This document shows, in pieces, positions 1-5,896 of a stretch of 5,896 nt of DNA. Position numbers and translations under genes: made by a program. The DNA is from a bacterium. GTDB taxonomy: Bacteria; Bdellovibrionota; FAC87; UBA2466. Below the pieces are notes generated by a model that was not told the origin of the DNA, did not search any database, and worked only from the letters and a program-made list of their open reading frames with translations. Location of the stretch: assembly GCA_019750655.1 (NCBI GenBank), contig JAIEOG010000294.1, forward strand, positions 1 through 5,896. Reading direction: 5' to 3'. How positions within the stretch are numbered: position 1 is the stretch's first letter; every line of letters starts with the position of its first letter.

Positions 1-308
1 TTTCGCGCTTTAGCATCGAAGGCACGGTCGAATCCACCGTAGACGGTAAAATAAATGCAGGGATCTCCCACGAGTACAGTTCAAAACTGGACCAGGGTGG
101 CACATTCACCGGCCGGACCGAGCACACGCTCTGGGTGCGCTACCCCGACTTCATGGCGCAGCTCTACGCGCTTTCGCAAAAGAACGGTGCTAAAGTGGTA
201 GATACGTACCGCCTTAACAACGAGACTATGTCATTCGAGCAGTACGAACGTTTTATGGCGGAAGCCGGCATGCGAGGGTCTCGGACGCGTCCCCCAAAGG
301 CTAAATGA
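1..308 (+). CDS. C-terminal part of an unrecognised protein (5' end outside window)
   Basis: The reading frame is open from base 3 to the TGA at 306-308, giving the last 101 residues of a protein that starts to the left of the window. The piece begins SRFSIEGTVES and ends with a basic, proline-containing tail (RTRPPKAK). Its first half looks like alternating beta strands (short runs such as FSIEGTV, GKINAGISHEY and HTLWVRY). The second half looks helical (DFMAQLYALSQ, MSFEQYERFMAEAG). I do not recognise the family and see no signal peptide, membrane segment or catalytic motif in this portion. The stop overlaps the start of the following glycosyltransferase gene (ATGA), so the two are very probably in one operon and translationally coupled. 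That it is coding rests on the open frame and the tight junction; the function is unknown. Confidence 0.75.
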   Translation, partial: SRFSIEGTVESTVDGKINAGISHEYSSKLDQGGTFTGRTEHTLWVRYPDFMAQLYALSQKNGAKVVDTYRLNNETMSFEQYERFMAEAGMRGSRTRPPKAK

Positions 309-1081
309 AACTTTCCACCATTGTTCCAGTCTATAACGAGCAACGGCACCTAGAAGAAGTCATCCGTTTCCTATTCGCCACGCCCTGCCCTGCAGAGCGG
401 GAATGGATCTTCGTAGACGATTGCTCGACAGACGGCTCGGTGGGTATCCTGCGCCGCCTCCAAAAAGAATTTGGTTTTTTACTGCTAGAGCAAAAAACCA
501 ACCAGGGAAAAGGGACGGCCATCCGACGGGGCGTCCAACACGCCACGGGCGACCTAATCCTGATCCAGGACGCAGACTTTGAATATGATCCACGCGACAT
601 TCCGGCCCTGATCGCGCCTTTCGCCGACGCTCAGATTGATGTCGTGTACGGCAGCCGCTTCAAACACAATGCGCCCCAGGTACACCGCACCTACCACTAC
701 TTCGTGAACCATTTCCTGACGGTGCTAAGCAACTTGTTCTCGGGCATTTACCTGACGGACATGGAAACCTGCTACAAGGTATTCCGCGCGGACCTGCTTA
801 AGTCGATGAACCTAACGTCGAAGCGTTTTGGATTTGAAATTGAAGTGACGGCCTTCATTGCAAAGACATCGGCCCGGATTTTCGAAATCGGGATTCACTA
901 CTACCCACGGACGTACATTCAAGGGAAGAAGATCAGCTGGAAAGACGGCGTTGCAGCGTTGTTCCACTTAGTTCACTACAACTTCTTTGTCTCGCGTGAG
1001 AAAGCATTCAAGCAGCTGCCTGTGCGCTATTCGCCAGAGGCTCCGCGTCTTTTGCGGCCCAGCAGCTCCGTCACCCCTTAA
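305..1081 (+). CDS. Family 2 glycosyltransferase, dolichyl/polyprenyl-phosphate sugar synthase type
   Basis: This 258-residue protein has a GT-A fold typical of GT2 enzymes that move a sugar from a nucleotide sugar to a polyprenyl phosphate carrier. Visible motifs are the N-terminal strand TIVPVYNE (5-12), the nucleotide-binding VDDCSTDGS (37-45), NQGKGTAIRRG (66-76), the metal-binding DAD (89-91), YGSRF (115-119), TDMETCYKVF (151-160), RFGFEIE (174-180) and a Tyr/Arg/Gly-Lys segment ending KISWKDG (209-215). These match the DPM1-like subfamily better than other GT2 enzymes. No hydrophobic C-terminal helices follow the catalytic domain, so the protein appears cytosolic or peripheral to the inner membrane. 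The ATG at 305 overlaps the previous stop and is preceded by a weak AAAGG (296-300), so translation is probably coupled to the upstream gene. The donor and acceptor sugar cannot be told from sequence. The gene ends head-on against a methyltransferase gene, sharing the TTAA at 1078-1081. Confidence 0.9.
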   Translation: MKLSTIVPVYNEQRHLEEVIRFLFATPCPAEREWIFVDDCSTDGSVGILRRLQKEFGFLLLEQKTNQGKGTAIRRGVQHATGDLILIQDADFEYDPRDIPALIAPFADAQIDVVYGSRFKHNAPQVHRTYHYFVNHFLTVLSNLFSGIYLTDMETCYKVFRADLLKSMNLTSKRFGFEIEVTAFIAKTSARIFEIGIHYYPRTYIQGKKISWKDGVAALFHLVHYNFFVSREKAFKQLPVRYSPEAPRLLRPSSSVTP

Positions 1082-1857
1082 ACGCTGCGCATTTTGCGAG
1101 CGAAAACCATACAAGATAAGCCAGGCACGTGAACTCCCAAGCGCGAGAGCCCCTCGCACACGCGGAAGTCCGCGAGCAGCACGCCGCGGATAGCCGAATC
1201 CACGAACTTCCTTGGAGTGTAGCCCCCAAGGCCCTTAGCTTCCTGCTTGCTCAAGCCCATTCTCTCCAAGGCGACTTGCAACGCGCGCGGCGCCAGAAGC
1301 GAAGAGAAAAAATAGGAACGCTTTTCCACCTGCAGCCCGCTAGCTTCCGCGACTTCTACCATCTGCTCTAGAGAATACCGACGGTAATGCCCCAGAAAAT
1401 CATCGTGCTTGGAGAACAGGCCTTGGAACGCTGGGACCGTAATTAAAAACCCCGCACCCGGCGCCACAGCCGGACTGCGAACCAATTCGGCCAGTGTCTC
1501 GACGTCTTTTTCGCAATGCTCCAAGACGTCTAAAAGAAGAACTAAGTCCGACGTGCCGCCCGCTTGTTCAAATGCTGGCAGCGAATCAAAAAGCCGCAAA
1601 TGCGCGCCGTATTGCTTGTGGAGAGAGATTTTCACTTCGGGAGTAAAGGCACGGTCAATTGCCGAGACCTGCTCCATCCCGAAACACTTTCCTAAGTGCG
1701 AGACCAGGAATGAATCGCCGCATCCAAAATCGAGAATGCGCGTCTGCGGCTGCACGCCGGCTTGCCGCAGCAAGAACTCGACGGCATCCGCCCGTGCGGA
1801 TTCCCAAGGGTGGCGCCCCGCGGTGGTTTGAGTGATGGCTAGTTCTCTTAGGTCCAT
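1078..1857 (-). CDS. Class I SAM-dependent methyltransferase
   Basis: From ATG 1857 the product is 259 residues. It shows the Rossmann-fold SAM site: ILDFGCGDSFL (41-51, the glycine-rich motif I), an acidic residue at the end of strand 2 (SAID, D68), and LVLLLDVLEHCEKD (105-118, strand 4 with the DxLEH motif). The strand-5 region FLITVPAF is followed by SKHDDFLGHYRRYS, the H-D and H-x-RRY pattern seen in methyltransferases often found near sugar or lipid-carrier glycosyltransferases. No signal peptide is present, so it should be cytosolic. The frame stays open upstream to a TTG at 1905, but that start would overlap the preceding gene and add an unsupported 16-residue leader; the MDLREL start leaves a 23-base gap. 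No good Shine-Dalgarno sequence precedes 1857. It lies downstream of the large exported-protein gene on the same strand and converges with the glycosyltransferase gene. The methyl acceptor is unknown; a glycan or glycolipid is an inference from that neighbour. Confidence 0.85.
   Translation of the reverse strand: MDLRELAITQTTAGRHPWESARADAVEFLLRQAGVQPQTRILDFGCGDSFLVSHLGKCFGMEQVSAIDRAFTPEVKISLHKQYGAHLRLFDSLPAFEQAGGTSDLVLLLDVLEHCEKDVETLAELVRSPAVAPGAGFLITVPAFQGLFSKHDDFLGHYRRYSLEQMVEVAEASGLQVEKRSYFFSSLLAPRALQVALERMGLSKQEAKGLGGYTPRKFVDSAIRGVLLADFRVCEGLSRLGVHVPGLSCMVFARKMRSV
1083..1102. terminator. Imperfect hairpin just past the convergent stop codons; possible weak bidirectional terminator
   Basis: CGCTGCGC (1083-1090) pairs with GCGAGCG (1096-1102), forming seven G-C-rich pairs with one bulged G (1087) and a five-base loop. 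It begins one base after the glycosyltransferase stop. On the - strand it lies inside the last codons of the methyltransferase gene and is followed only by TTTAA. On the + strand it is followed by AAAACC. Neither side has a proper U-tract, so intrinsic termination would be weak. The structure also encodes the end of the methyltransferase, so it could be chance. Confidence 0.3.
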
Positions 1858-1865
1858 AGGAAGGC

Positions 1866-1874
1866 AGTATACCA
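1866..1874 (-). promoter_or_regulatory. Possible extended -10 promoter element for the methyltransferase gene
   Basis: On the - strand the 23-base gap before the methyltransferase ATG contains TGGTATACT, a five-of-six match to TATAAT preceded by the TGn of an extended -10. Transcription would begin about 1857-1860, at or next to the ATG (1857), giving a leaderless or nearly leaderless message. This fits the missing Shine-Dalgarno sequence. No convincing -35 box is seen 16-18 bases upstream, where the sequence belongs to the end of the preceding gene. It is one short match and could be chance. Confidence 0.3.
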
Positions 1875-1880
1875 GCCTTA

Positions 1881-4800
1881 CTATTCTAAGAGCACCTGAA
1901 CGCAAGTCTGCTGGAACGTAGCGCGCAAAGCTTCTAAGTCGCCACCTTCCAAGAAGGCCGAGATCGCCTCCACGGCCGCCCGTGCAATCGGATCTTGCAA
2001 CTCTTCCGTTTGCAGCTGCCCCACCATGCGAGTAAACGGCATGAAGAGCTTCGTGCCAAACCCGGCTCCCTTGAGAGAGTCCATACTATTGATCACGATT
2101 TCGCCCGCAAGCCGCTGGAGTTCTGCCGGCTCTTGATACGCCGGAACCAGCACCGCCATTACTGCGATGGTGTCCGCAGCAGATAGCGGAGCTTTTTCAG
2201 ACATTCTCCGCAGTGCTTCACCTGTACGTAAGCGCTTAGAGATTTCCACCTGACGATCCACGAAGGTCAAGACAGGAGCAGTCGCGCCTTCGATCTTGGG
2301 CAGCGCAGGAAGAGCGACCGGCGCAGCGGTTACTGGTGCAGCAACCGGAGGCGCCATCAAAGGAGGAGCCGGCGCAGGCGGAGGTTCTACCACTGGTGGT
2401 TCTGCCGTCGGAGGACCACTGGAACTCGGTGCCGCTGCAATCGGAGCAGCCGCTGTTACTGGCGGTGCCGCAACCGGAGGAGCCGGGGGAGCCGGCGGTG
2501 CTGCGGGCGGAGACGAAGCGGGAGCCGCGGCAGATGCACTAGTAGCACCCCCTTTTTCTTTTCCCCACTCCAGCCCCTGCTTTGCTGCCTTCAGCAATGC
2601 AGCGGAATATTTATAAACCCGGCGCGAACCACCTTCTGTAGTACCTGCTTTGATGCGTTCAAGATTCTTGCGCATCCGGCCGTGCTCTTTGCCACTCGCT
2701 ATGGCATTCGAGAGCGGGTAACTATTCTCAATCGCGGATATTTTGGAAATCGTATCCGCGATTTGTTTGATCAACTCTTGGCCTCGTCCTAAGTCATCGG
2801 CTTGAAGAGCCTTTTTTTCGATTGTCCGCTCCAACTGAGCCCACATTCCGCAAAGTGCGCTGTAAACGTAGAACGTGGTACGTCCACCACTGGAAGTAAT
2901 TTGCTTGCGCAACTCCTCCAGCTCTCCAATTCGCTGCGTGTAGTTTCTAGCCTCTACATTGTGAGCATTCCAAAGCTGCGCCACTAAGGGACTATGCGCC
3001 AGACTCAGTGCGGACTGGTTTGGATCGCGCACCGTACGACGCACTCCCGAGAGCCTTCCCTTTGGTGAGGTTAACATCTGAAAAGGATCCGCTTCGGTTT
3101 CGATCTTAAACTTTCGAGTGGCTTTTACTAAAATGACTTTAGCCTTATCCGCCCATTGCCCGGTGTAGTTCGTCGAAGCAAACTGCAAAAGGTTCCAGAG
3201 CATCTGTTTCTCAGCGACTACGAGGGTCTTTTTCTCCCAGTAGTACTTAGCCATGAGATAGGCCCCTTTAGACCCAGCTGAGTTCATGAAGGAGAAAGCC
3301 ATCTGAGACAGCGTCACAGAGGGGTCAAGAGAATCCACAACTCTGCTTGTTCGGACAATCAGATTAAAACTCGCTGTTTGGGGCCGCATCTCAACATGCT
3401 TGAACCAAACCACCGGCGTTCGATTGCGATAAGCAGGAGCAATGATCCGCATCACCAAATCATCGCGGACTTTCTGGAGGCGCTTTGCGATCTGTTTCCT
3501 ACTCACACGAACATTGGTTTGAATCGATCGATCGATTCGAGTGATGCGGCTCAACACTTCCGCTAGTGTACGAGCATAGAAATGTTCGCCCTCGGGACCA
3601 GGGAAAATTTTCTCTAGTTCATCCAGCAACCCAGGCAGCTGCTGTATCCCTTCTGGAGAACGCATCACTTGCTGGTTCGTAATCTTCTGAATTAGCTCCA
3701 TTTGCTGCTTATAAACATCGATCATCGCCTGAGCGTCAGCGTCCAAAACCCCCGCAGTCAGATCCGCGAGGCCAAGATCTTCTGGAGCATCTCGCACATC
3801 ATCATCTGTCTCAGCAGCGTCGGCTGGTGACTCTTCATTCACAGGCGCGGCAGGTGCTTCTTCATCTAGAGTCGCAGCAGCATCCTCGGCTGGTGGCTTC
3901 TCGACAGCCGCCGATTCTGTAGGAGCCACTTCCGCTGGTGGCGTAAGAGCGTCAGTCGCTGGTGCCGATGCCGCAGGCTCTGAAGATTCCGCTGGGGGAG
4001 CCTCTTCTGCCGTTGGCGGCGGAGCCGGGGGACCCGCCACGTGGACAGGCATGCTGGGATAAAGCGATGCAGCCAACCCAGAAACTTCCGGGGCCGGCTC
4101 GCCCGTCAACAGCTCCACATACTCGCGCATGGGTGCCATTTCCGGCGAAGCCGACAGTTCCGAATGGTCTTTCAAAAACCGCAGGCCCAAAATCTGTAGT
4201 GGATTCTTCGGCGATGTGAGGCAAGCCTCGACCAGCTTGCGGGCTTCCGCTGGCTCCAGCGGCGCGCCGCTAGACTGCTTACTCAGCGCATTGAATGCGA
4301 TCTGCGCGGTAGCAACATCATCGCCTTGCAACAATTCAAAAAGCCGGTGCCGGTGTGTCGCAACCCGATTTGGCTCCCGAATACTTAGGATGGAATGGAC
4401 GTTAGCAATCGCACGGTGAAGTGCTGGGCTCACGAGCTGAAGCTCAGATACAGAAGTTGAAAAGGCTCGCCGAACTACTTCATCGGAGGAAGTCTTGCCC
4501 CCCTCTCGTTCCGTAATCAAAAATAGGTAGGTGAGGTGAATCTCGACCGACGCTTCCCCTGCTGCAGACACGTCCGTCCCCTCATCCACAATAGAACGCA
4601 GGAGTTCTTTCTGCTGTGCATACTTGGCAGCTGGCAGGCCATCGATTTCGAGCTTCCTCAGTTGGGCGCGCGCCTTATCGGCAATCACTAGATCAGATGA
4701 CCGCAAAAGCCGGAACAAGATACCCAGGTAGTTTACTCGGCGAATAAGATCATAGGATCTCGTGGGATAAGTCTGCTCATTCTGCTTATGCCGAAAGCCG

Positions 4801-4976
4801 ATTTCCCAACGATCCGCTTGAAGAATGAAAGCGTGATTGATCGCAGGGCTATCCTTTTCCTCAATCCATTTAAGCAGCTCGATCGGATTGTCCAGCGGGG
4901 CTGGGACCAGCAAGCTATCGACGGCCTGCGCGGCACACGAAACAAAAAGCGCGAGGCTCAGTACTAACTGCTTCAC
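1881..4976 (-). CDS. Large exported alpha-helical protein with two Pro/Ala-rich linkers, function unknown
   Basis: The product is 1031 residues. The N-terminus (MK followed by the hydrophobic LVLSLALFVS and the A-Q-A at 16-18) is a Sec-type signal peptide, probably cut before V19, placing the protein in the periplasm or envelope. Cys14 lies in FVSC, a poor lipobox, so a lipoprotein is less likely. Layout: helical block 1 (about 20-308), with HEAT-like helix pairs such as AQIAFNALSKQ and LQILGLRFLKDH; acidic Pro/Ala/Glu linker (about 316-403); helical block 2 (about 404-808), rich in Lys/Arg, with a possible coiled coil near GELEELRKQI; nearly uncharged Pro/Ala/Val linker (about 810-896); helical block 3 (about 897-1031), also HEAT-like. 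No enzymatic motif is visible. The start is GTG at 4976, chosen because the signal peptide begins there, a GGAGG lies seven bases upstream and it overlaps the preceding stop as GTGA. I recognise no named family; a scaffold or binding role in the envelope is an inference from the architecture. Confidence 0.85.
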   Translation of the reverse strand: MKQLVLSLALFVSCAAQAVDSLLVPAPLDNPIELLKWIEEKDSPAINHAFILQADRWEIGFRHKQNEQTYPTRSYDLIRRVNYLGILFRLLRSSDLVIADKARAQLRKLEIDGLPAAKYAQQKELLRSIVDEGTDVSAAGEASVEIHLTYLFLITEREGGKTSSDEVVRRAFSTSVSELQLVSPALHRAIANVHSILSIREPNRVATHRHRLFELLQGDDVATAQIAFNALSKQSSGAPLEPAEARKLVEACLTSPKNPLQILGLRFLKDHSELSASPEMAPMREYVELLTGEPAPEVSGLAASLYPSMPVHVAGPPAPPPTAEEAPPAESSEPAASAPATDALTPPAEVAPTESAAVEKPPAEDAAATLDEEAPAAPVNEESPADAAETDDDVRDAPEDLGLADLTAGVLDADAQAMIDVYKQQMELIQKITNQQVMRSPEGIQQLPGLLDELEKIFPGPEGEHFYARTLAEVLSRITRIDRSIQTNVRVSRKQIAKRLQKVRDDLVMRIIAPAYRNRTPVVWFKHVEMRPQTASFNLIVRTSRVVDSLDPSVTLSQMAFSFMNSAGSKGAYLMAKYYWEKKTLVVAEKQMLWNLLQFASTNYTGQWADKAKVILVKATRKFKIETEADPFQMLTSPKGRLSGVRRTVRDPNQSALSLAHSPLVAQLWNAHNVEARNYTQRIGELEELRKQITSSGGRTTFYVYSALCGMWAQLERTIEKKALQADDLGRGQELIKQIADTISKISAIENSYPLSNAIASGKEHGRMRKNLERIKAGTTEGGSRRVYKYSAALLKAAKQGLEWGKEKGGATSASAAAPASSPPAAPPAPPAPPVAAPPVTAAAPIAAAPSSSGPPTAEPPVVEPPPAPAPPLMAPPVAAPVTAAPVALPALPKIEGATAPVLTFVDRQVEISKRLRTGEALRRMSEKAPLSAADTIAVMAVLVPAYQEPAELQRLAGEIVINSMDSLKGAGFGTKLFMPFTRMVGQLQTEELQDPIARAAVEAISAFLEGGDLEALRATFQQTCVQVLLE
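2290..2550 (-). repeat. Low-complexity segment encoding a nearly uncharged Pro/Ala/Val linker with internal repeats
   Basis: This segment encodes residues of about 810-896 of the large exported protein, almost entirely Pro, Ala, Val, Ser and Thr, with only two Glu in the core. Degenerate repeats are visible at DNA level: GTTACTGG at 2329-2336 and 2455-2462, each followed within a few bases by GCAACCGGAGG (2341-2351 and 2470-2480). They encode similar peptides (APPVAAPVTAAP and APPVAAPPVTAAAP). The protein stretch is probably extended and flexible, and the repeats make it prone to length change by slippage. Confidence 0.7.
3521..3538. repeat. Perfect 18-base palindrome inside the large exported-protein gene
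   Basis: GAATCGATCGATCGATTC equals its own reverse complement and is built on overlapping ATCG units. It is read through as the ...RIDRSIQ... part of helical block 2, near residue 480-485. Reading frame and protein composition are normal across it, so coding may explain it. It could also form a cruciform, bind a dimeric protein or be a chance result of the ATCG repeat. Confidence 0.6.
3770..4031 (-). repeat. Low-complexity segment encoding an acidic Pro/Ala/Glu linker
   Basis: This segment encodes residues of about 316-403 of the large exported protein. The composition is dominated by Pro, Ala, Glu, Asp, Ser and Thr, with many acidic residues and almost no Lys or Arg. It starts at GPPAPPPTAEEAPP and fades out at APEDLGLADL. 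The charge contrasts with the basic helical block that follows and with the nearly neutral second linker. Confidence 0.75.
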
Positions 4977-5896
4977 GGCTTATCCTCCACCGGCAAGAAC
5001 GGCTGGAGTTCTTCCAACTGCTTTGACGTAAACATAATGTAATAAAGCGCGGCGTACCGTCGGAAGATATTGGCTTGGACTTCCTCGCCGTCCTCCGTCA
5101 GAACGATCTCGCCGCCGCGATTGATACCCGAAGCGCGCATCGGACCTGGAGCAGAGCCCGTGTCCTGCGTATAAACCGTCAAAGCTTTCAAGTCGTAACG
5201 ACGCACATGGCGCTGCGCCGTCGAAAGGGTAACGGTAGACGAAGTATTCAGGATGTTCGCGATGGGAGTCGGCAGCAGATTCACTTTGTCGACCGGTGGC
5301 AAATCACCCATGGTGACTTCGATCGTTTTCTTATACTCCGAGCCACGCGCCTCCTGGTTCGGCCACACGTGTAAGCCGCCCTCCCGGTGGAAATAAGGCC
5401 AAGGGTTTGCACCCGAAATCTTCAATCGAATCGACCGGCCCTCATCCCGAGACACTTCCTCTATGCGAAAAGCTTGGTTATCCAAGACTTCCAGTCGGCT
5501 ATGTTGGCCGCCCAACCGCTGGTACAACGCCACCATATTGTCCAAGACCTTCGATTCGGGAATCGAGCTCTTATAAGTAAGATCCAAGTACACTGGCACA
5601 CGGCGTAGAGGATCCTGCGTATTCAGCCAATTCCGCATGCCATGCCAAAATGCGACGATTTCGATCGAGCTACTGAGATTATTGCTCTCTTCCAGCAGAA
5701 GATCCGACTGAACATCTCGTTCGCCTTCATTACCGACGTAAACACCGTTTTTTACGTCCAATACGAACTGCTCGATGTCCTTGAAATGCCGCTCAATTCG
5801 CGCCCACAAGATCTCGTACTGAGAGACTAGAGTATATAAGCCACTGGTTCTAAGCTTATCGTTGAGAGCTTTTCCAGGCTGCGTTCCAGGCAATGC
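4973..5896 (-). CDS. Release-factor-like protein with PCRF domain but no GGQ or stop-reading motif (5' end at or beyond window edge)
   Basis: The frame is open to the right edge; the only early start seen is TTG at 5893 (used for numbering, 306 residues), and the codon before it is sense, so the gene may begin outside. Residues 20-95 are helical, as in the N-terminal part of RF2. Residues 99-195 resemble the PCRF domain of bacterial release factors: VPVYLDL (99-105) matches the YLDI strand, NMVALYQRL (119-127) the MLxRMY helix, LEVLD (134-138) the next strand, and SIRLKISG...REGGLHV (154-176) the SVTIKISG...TEtGVHR core. The SPF (RF2) or PxT (RF1) tripeptide expected after that His is absent. 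The region aligned with the catalytic loop reads DLKALTVYTQDTGSAPGPMRAS (234-255 in part), without GGQ. The protein is slightly shorter than RF2. I infer a degenerate paralogue that no longer terminates translation, perhaps a ribosome- or protein-binding factor. The TGA overlaps the next gene's GTG. The homology call is by eye. Confidence 0.75.
   Translation of the reverse strand, partial: ALPGTQPGKALNDKLRTSGLYTLVSQYEILWARIERHFKDIEQFVLDVKNGVYVGNEGERDVQSDLLLEESNNLSSSIEIVAFWHGMRNWLNTQDPLRRVPVYLDLTYKSSIPESKVLDNMVALYQRLGGQHSRLEVLDNQAFRIEEVSRDEGRSIRLKISGANPWPYFHREGGLHVWPNQEARGSEYKKTIEVTMGDLPPVDKVNLLPTPIANILNTSSTVTLSTAQRHVRRYDLKALTVYTQDTGSAPGPMRASGINRGGEIVLTEDGEEVQANIFRRYAALYYIMFTSKQLEELQPFLPVEDKP
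4984..4988 (-). promoter_or_regulatory. Shine-Dalgarno sequence deciding the GTG start of the large exported protein
   Basis: GGAGG on the - strand lies seven bases (ATAAGCC) before the GTG at 4976 and inside the last codons of the upstream gene. Its strength and spacing support the GTG start over internal alternatives. With the GTGA overlap it implies reinitiation or coupled translation of the two genes. Confidence 0.75.

Noticed and set aside
1409..1831. A + strand frame of 140 codons opposite the methyltransferase gene
   Set aside because: It is a shadow of the methyltransferase frame, whose SAM-binding and DxLEH motifs are clear; the antisense product shows no recognisable motif.
1858..1905. 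Extended TTG start at 1905 for the methyltransferase
   Set aside because: It would overlap the end of the exported-protein gene and add 16 residues that do not resemble the family start. MDLREL at 1857 lies at a natural distance from the conserved RHPWESAR segment.
2296..2616. A + strand open frame of about 106 codons, Gly/Ala-rich, starting MGSAGRATGAAV
   Set aside because: It is the antisense reading of the Pro/Ala-rich linker: Pro and Ala codons read backwards give Gly and Ala codons without stops. It has no ribosome binding site and lies fully inside a well-supported gene.
3952..4224. Open frames on both strands across the acidic linker region
   Set aside because: Low-complexity, GC-rich coding sequence lacks stops in other frames. 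Their composition shows no domain, and the exported-protein frame explains the region.
4931..4940. Lipoprotein signal (Cys14) in the large exported protein
   Set aside because: The residues before the Cys are F-V-S, with Phe at -3 where Leu/Val/Ile is expected. The A-Q-A at 16-18 gives a better signal peptidase I site. Lipidation is not excluded but is less likely.
4973..5896. Annotation as a working peptide chain release factor (prfB)
   Set aside because: Homology is seen only over the N-terminal and PCRF parts; the SPF/PxT and GGQ motifs needed for termination are absent.

Overview
The window is densely coding bacterial DNA with moderately high GC and almost no intergenic space. It holds five protein-coding genes in two converging groups; two of them run off the window edges. 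I see no rRNA, tRNA, CRISPR array, insertion sequence or phage gene. The organism cannot be named from this sequence. A very long exported helical protein with Pro/Ala linkers, next to dolichol-phosphate-mannose-synthase-like and methyltransferase genes, would suit a Gram-negative bacterium of the Bdellovibrionota/Myxococcota kind, but that is a weak inference.

Left part, + strand: the 3' end of an unrecognised gene (to 308) overlaps by an ATGA junction a family 2 glycosyltransferase gene (305-1081). The glycosyltransferase resembles polyprenyl/dolichyl-phosphate sugar synthases. Its stop codon interlocks, through a shared TTAA, with the stop codon of a class I SAM-dependent methyltransferase gene on the - strand (1857-1078).

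Right part, - strand, in transcription order: a release-factor-like protein (enters from the right edge, ends at 4973), a 1031-residue exported protein (4976-1881), and the methyltransferase (1857-1078). The first two are joined by a GTGA stop/start overlap with a good Shine-Dalgarno sequence, so they are almost certainly co-translated. The methyltransferase follows after 23 bases. It lacks a clear ribosome binding site but has an extended -10-like element placed so that its transcript could be nearly leaderless.

The most interesting part is the right-hand pair. The release-factor-like protein keeps the N-terminal helical part and PCRF-domain signature of RF1/RF2, but lacks the SPF/PxT stop-codon reading motif and the catalytic GGQ loop. 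It is therefore unlikely to terminate translation. It is coupled to a large exported protein with three helical blocks separated by two low-complexity linkers, one acidic and one nearly uncharged. I recognise no described system with this pair. The glycosyltransferase and methyltransferase plausibly act on lipid-linked sugar or surface glycan, but no substrate can be read from the sequence.
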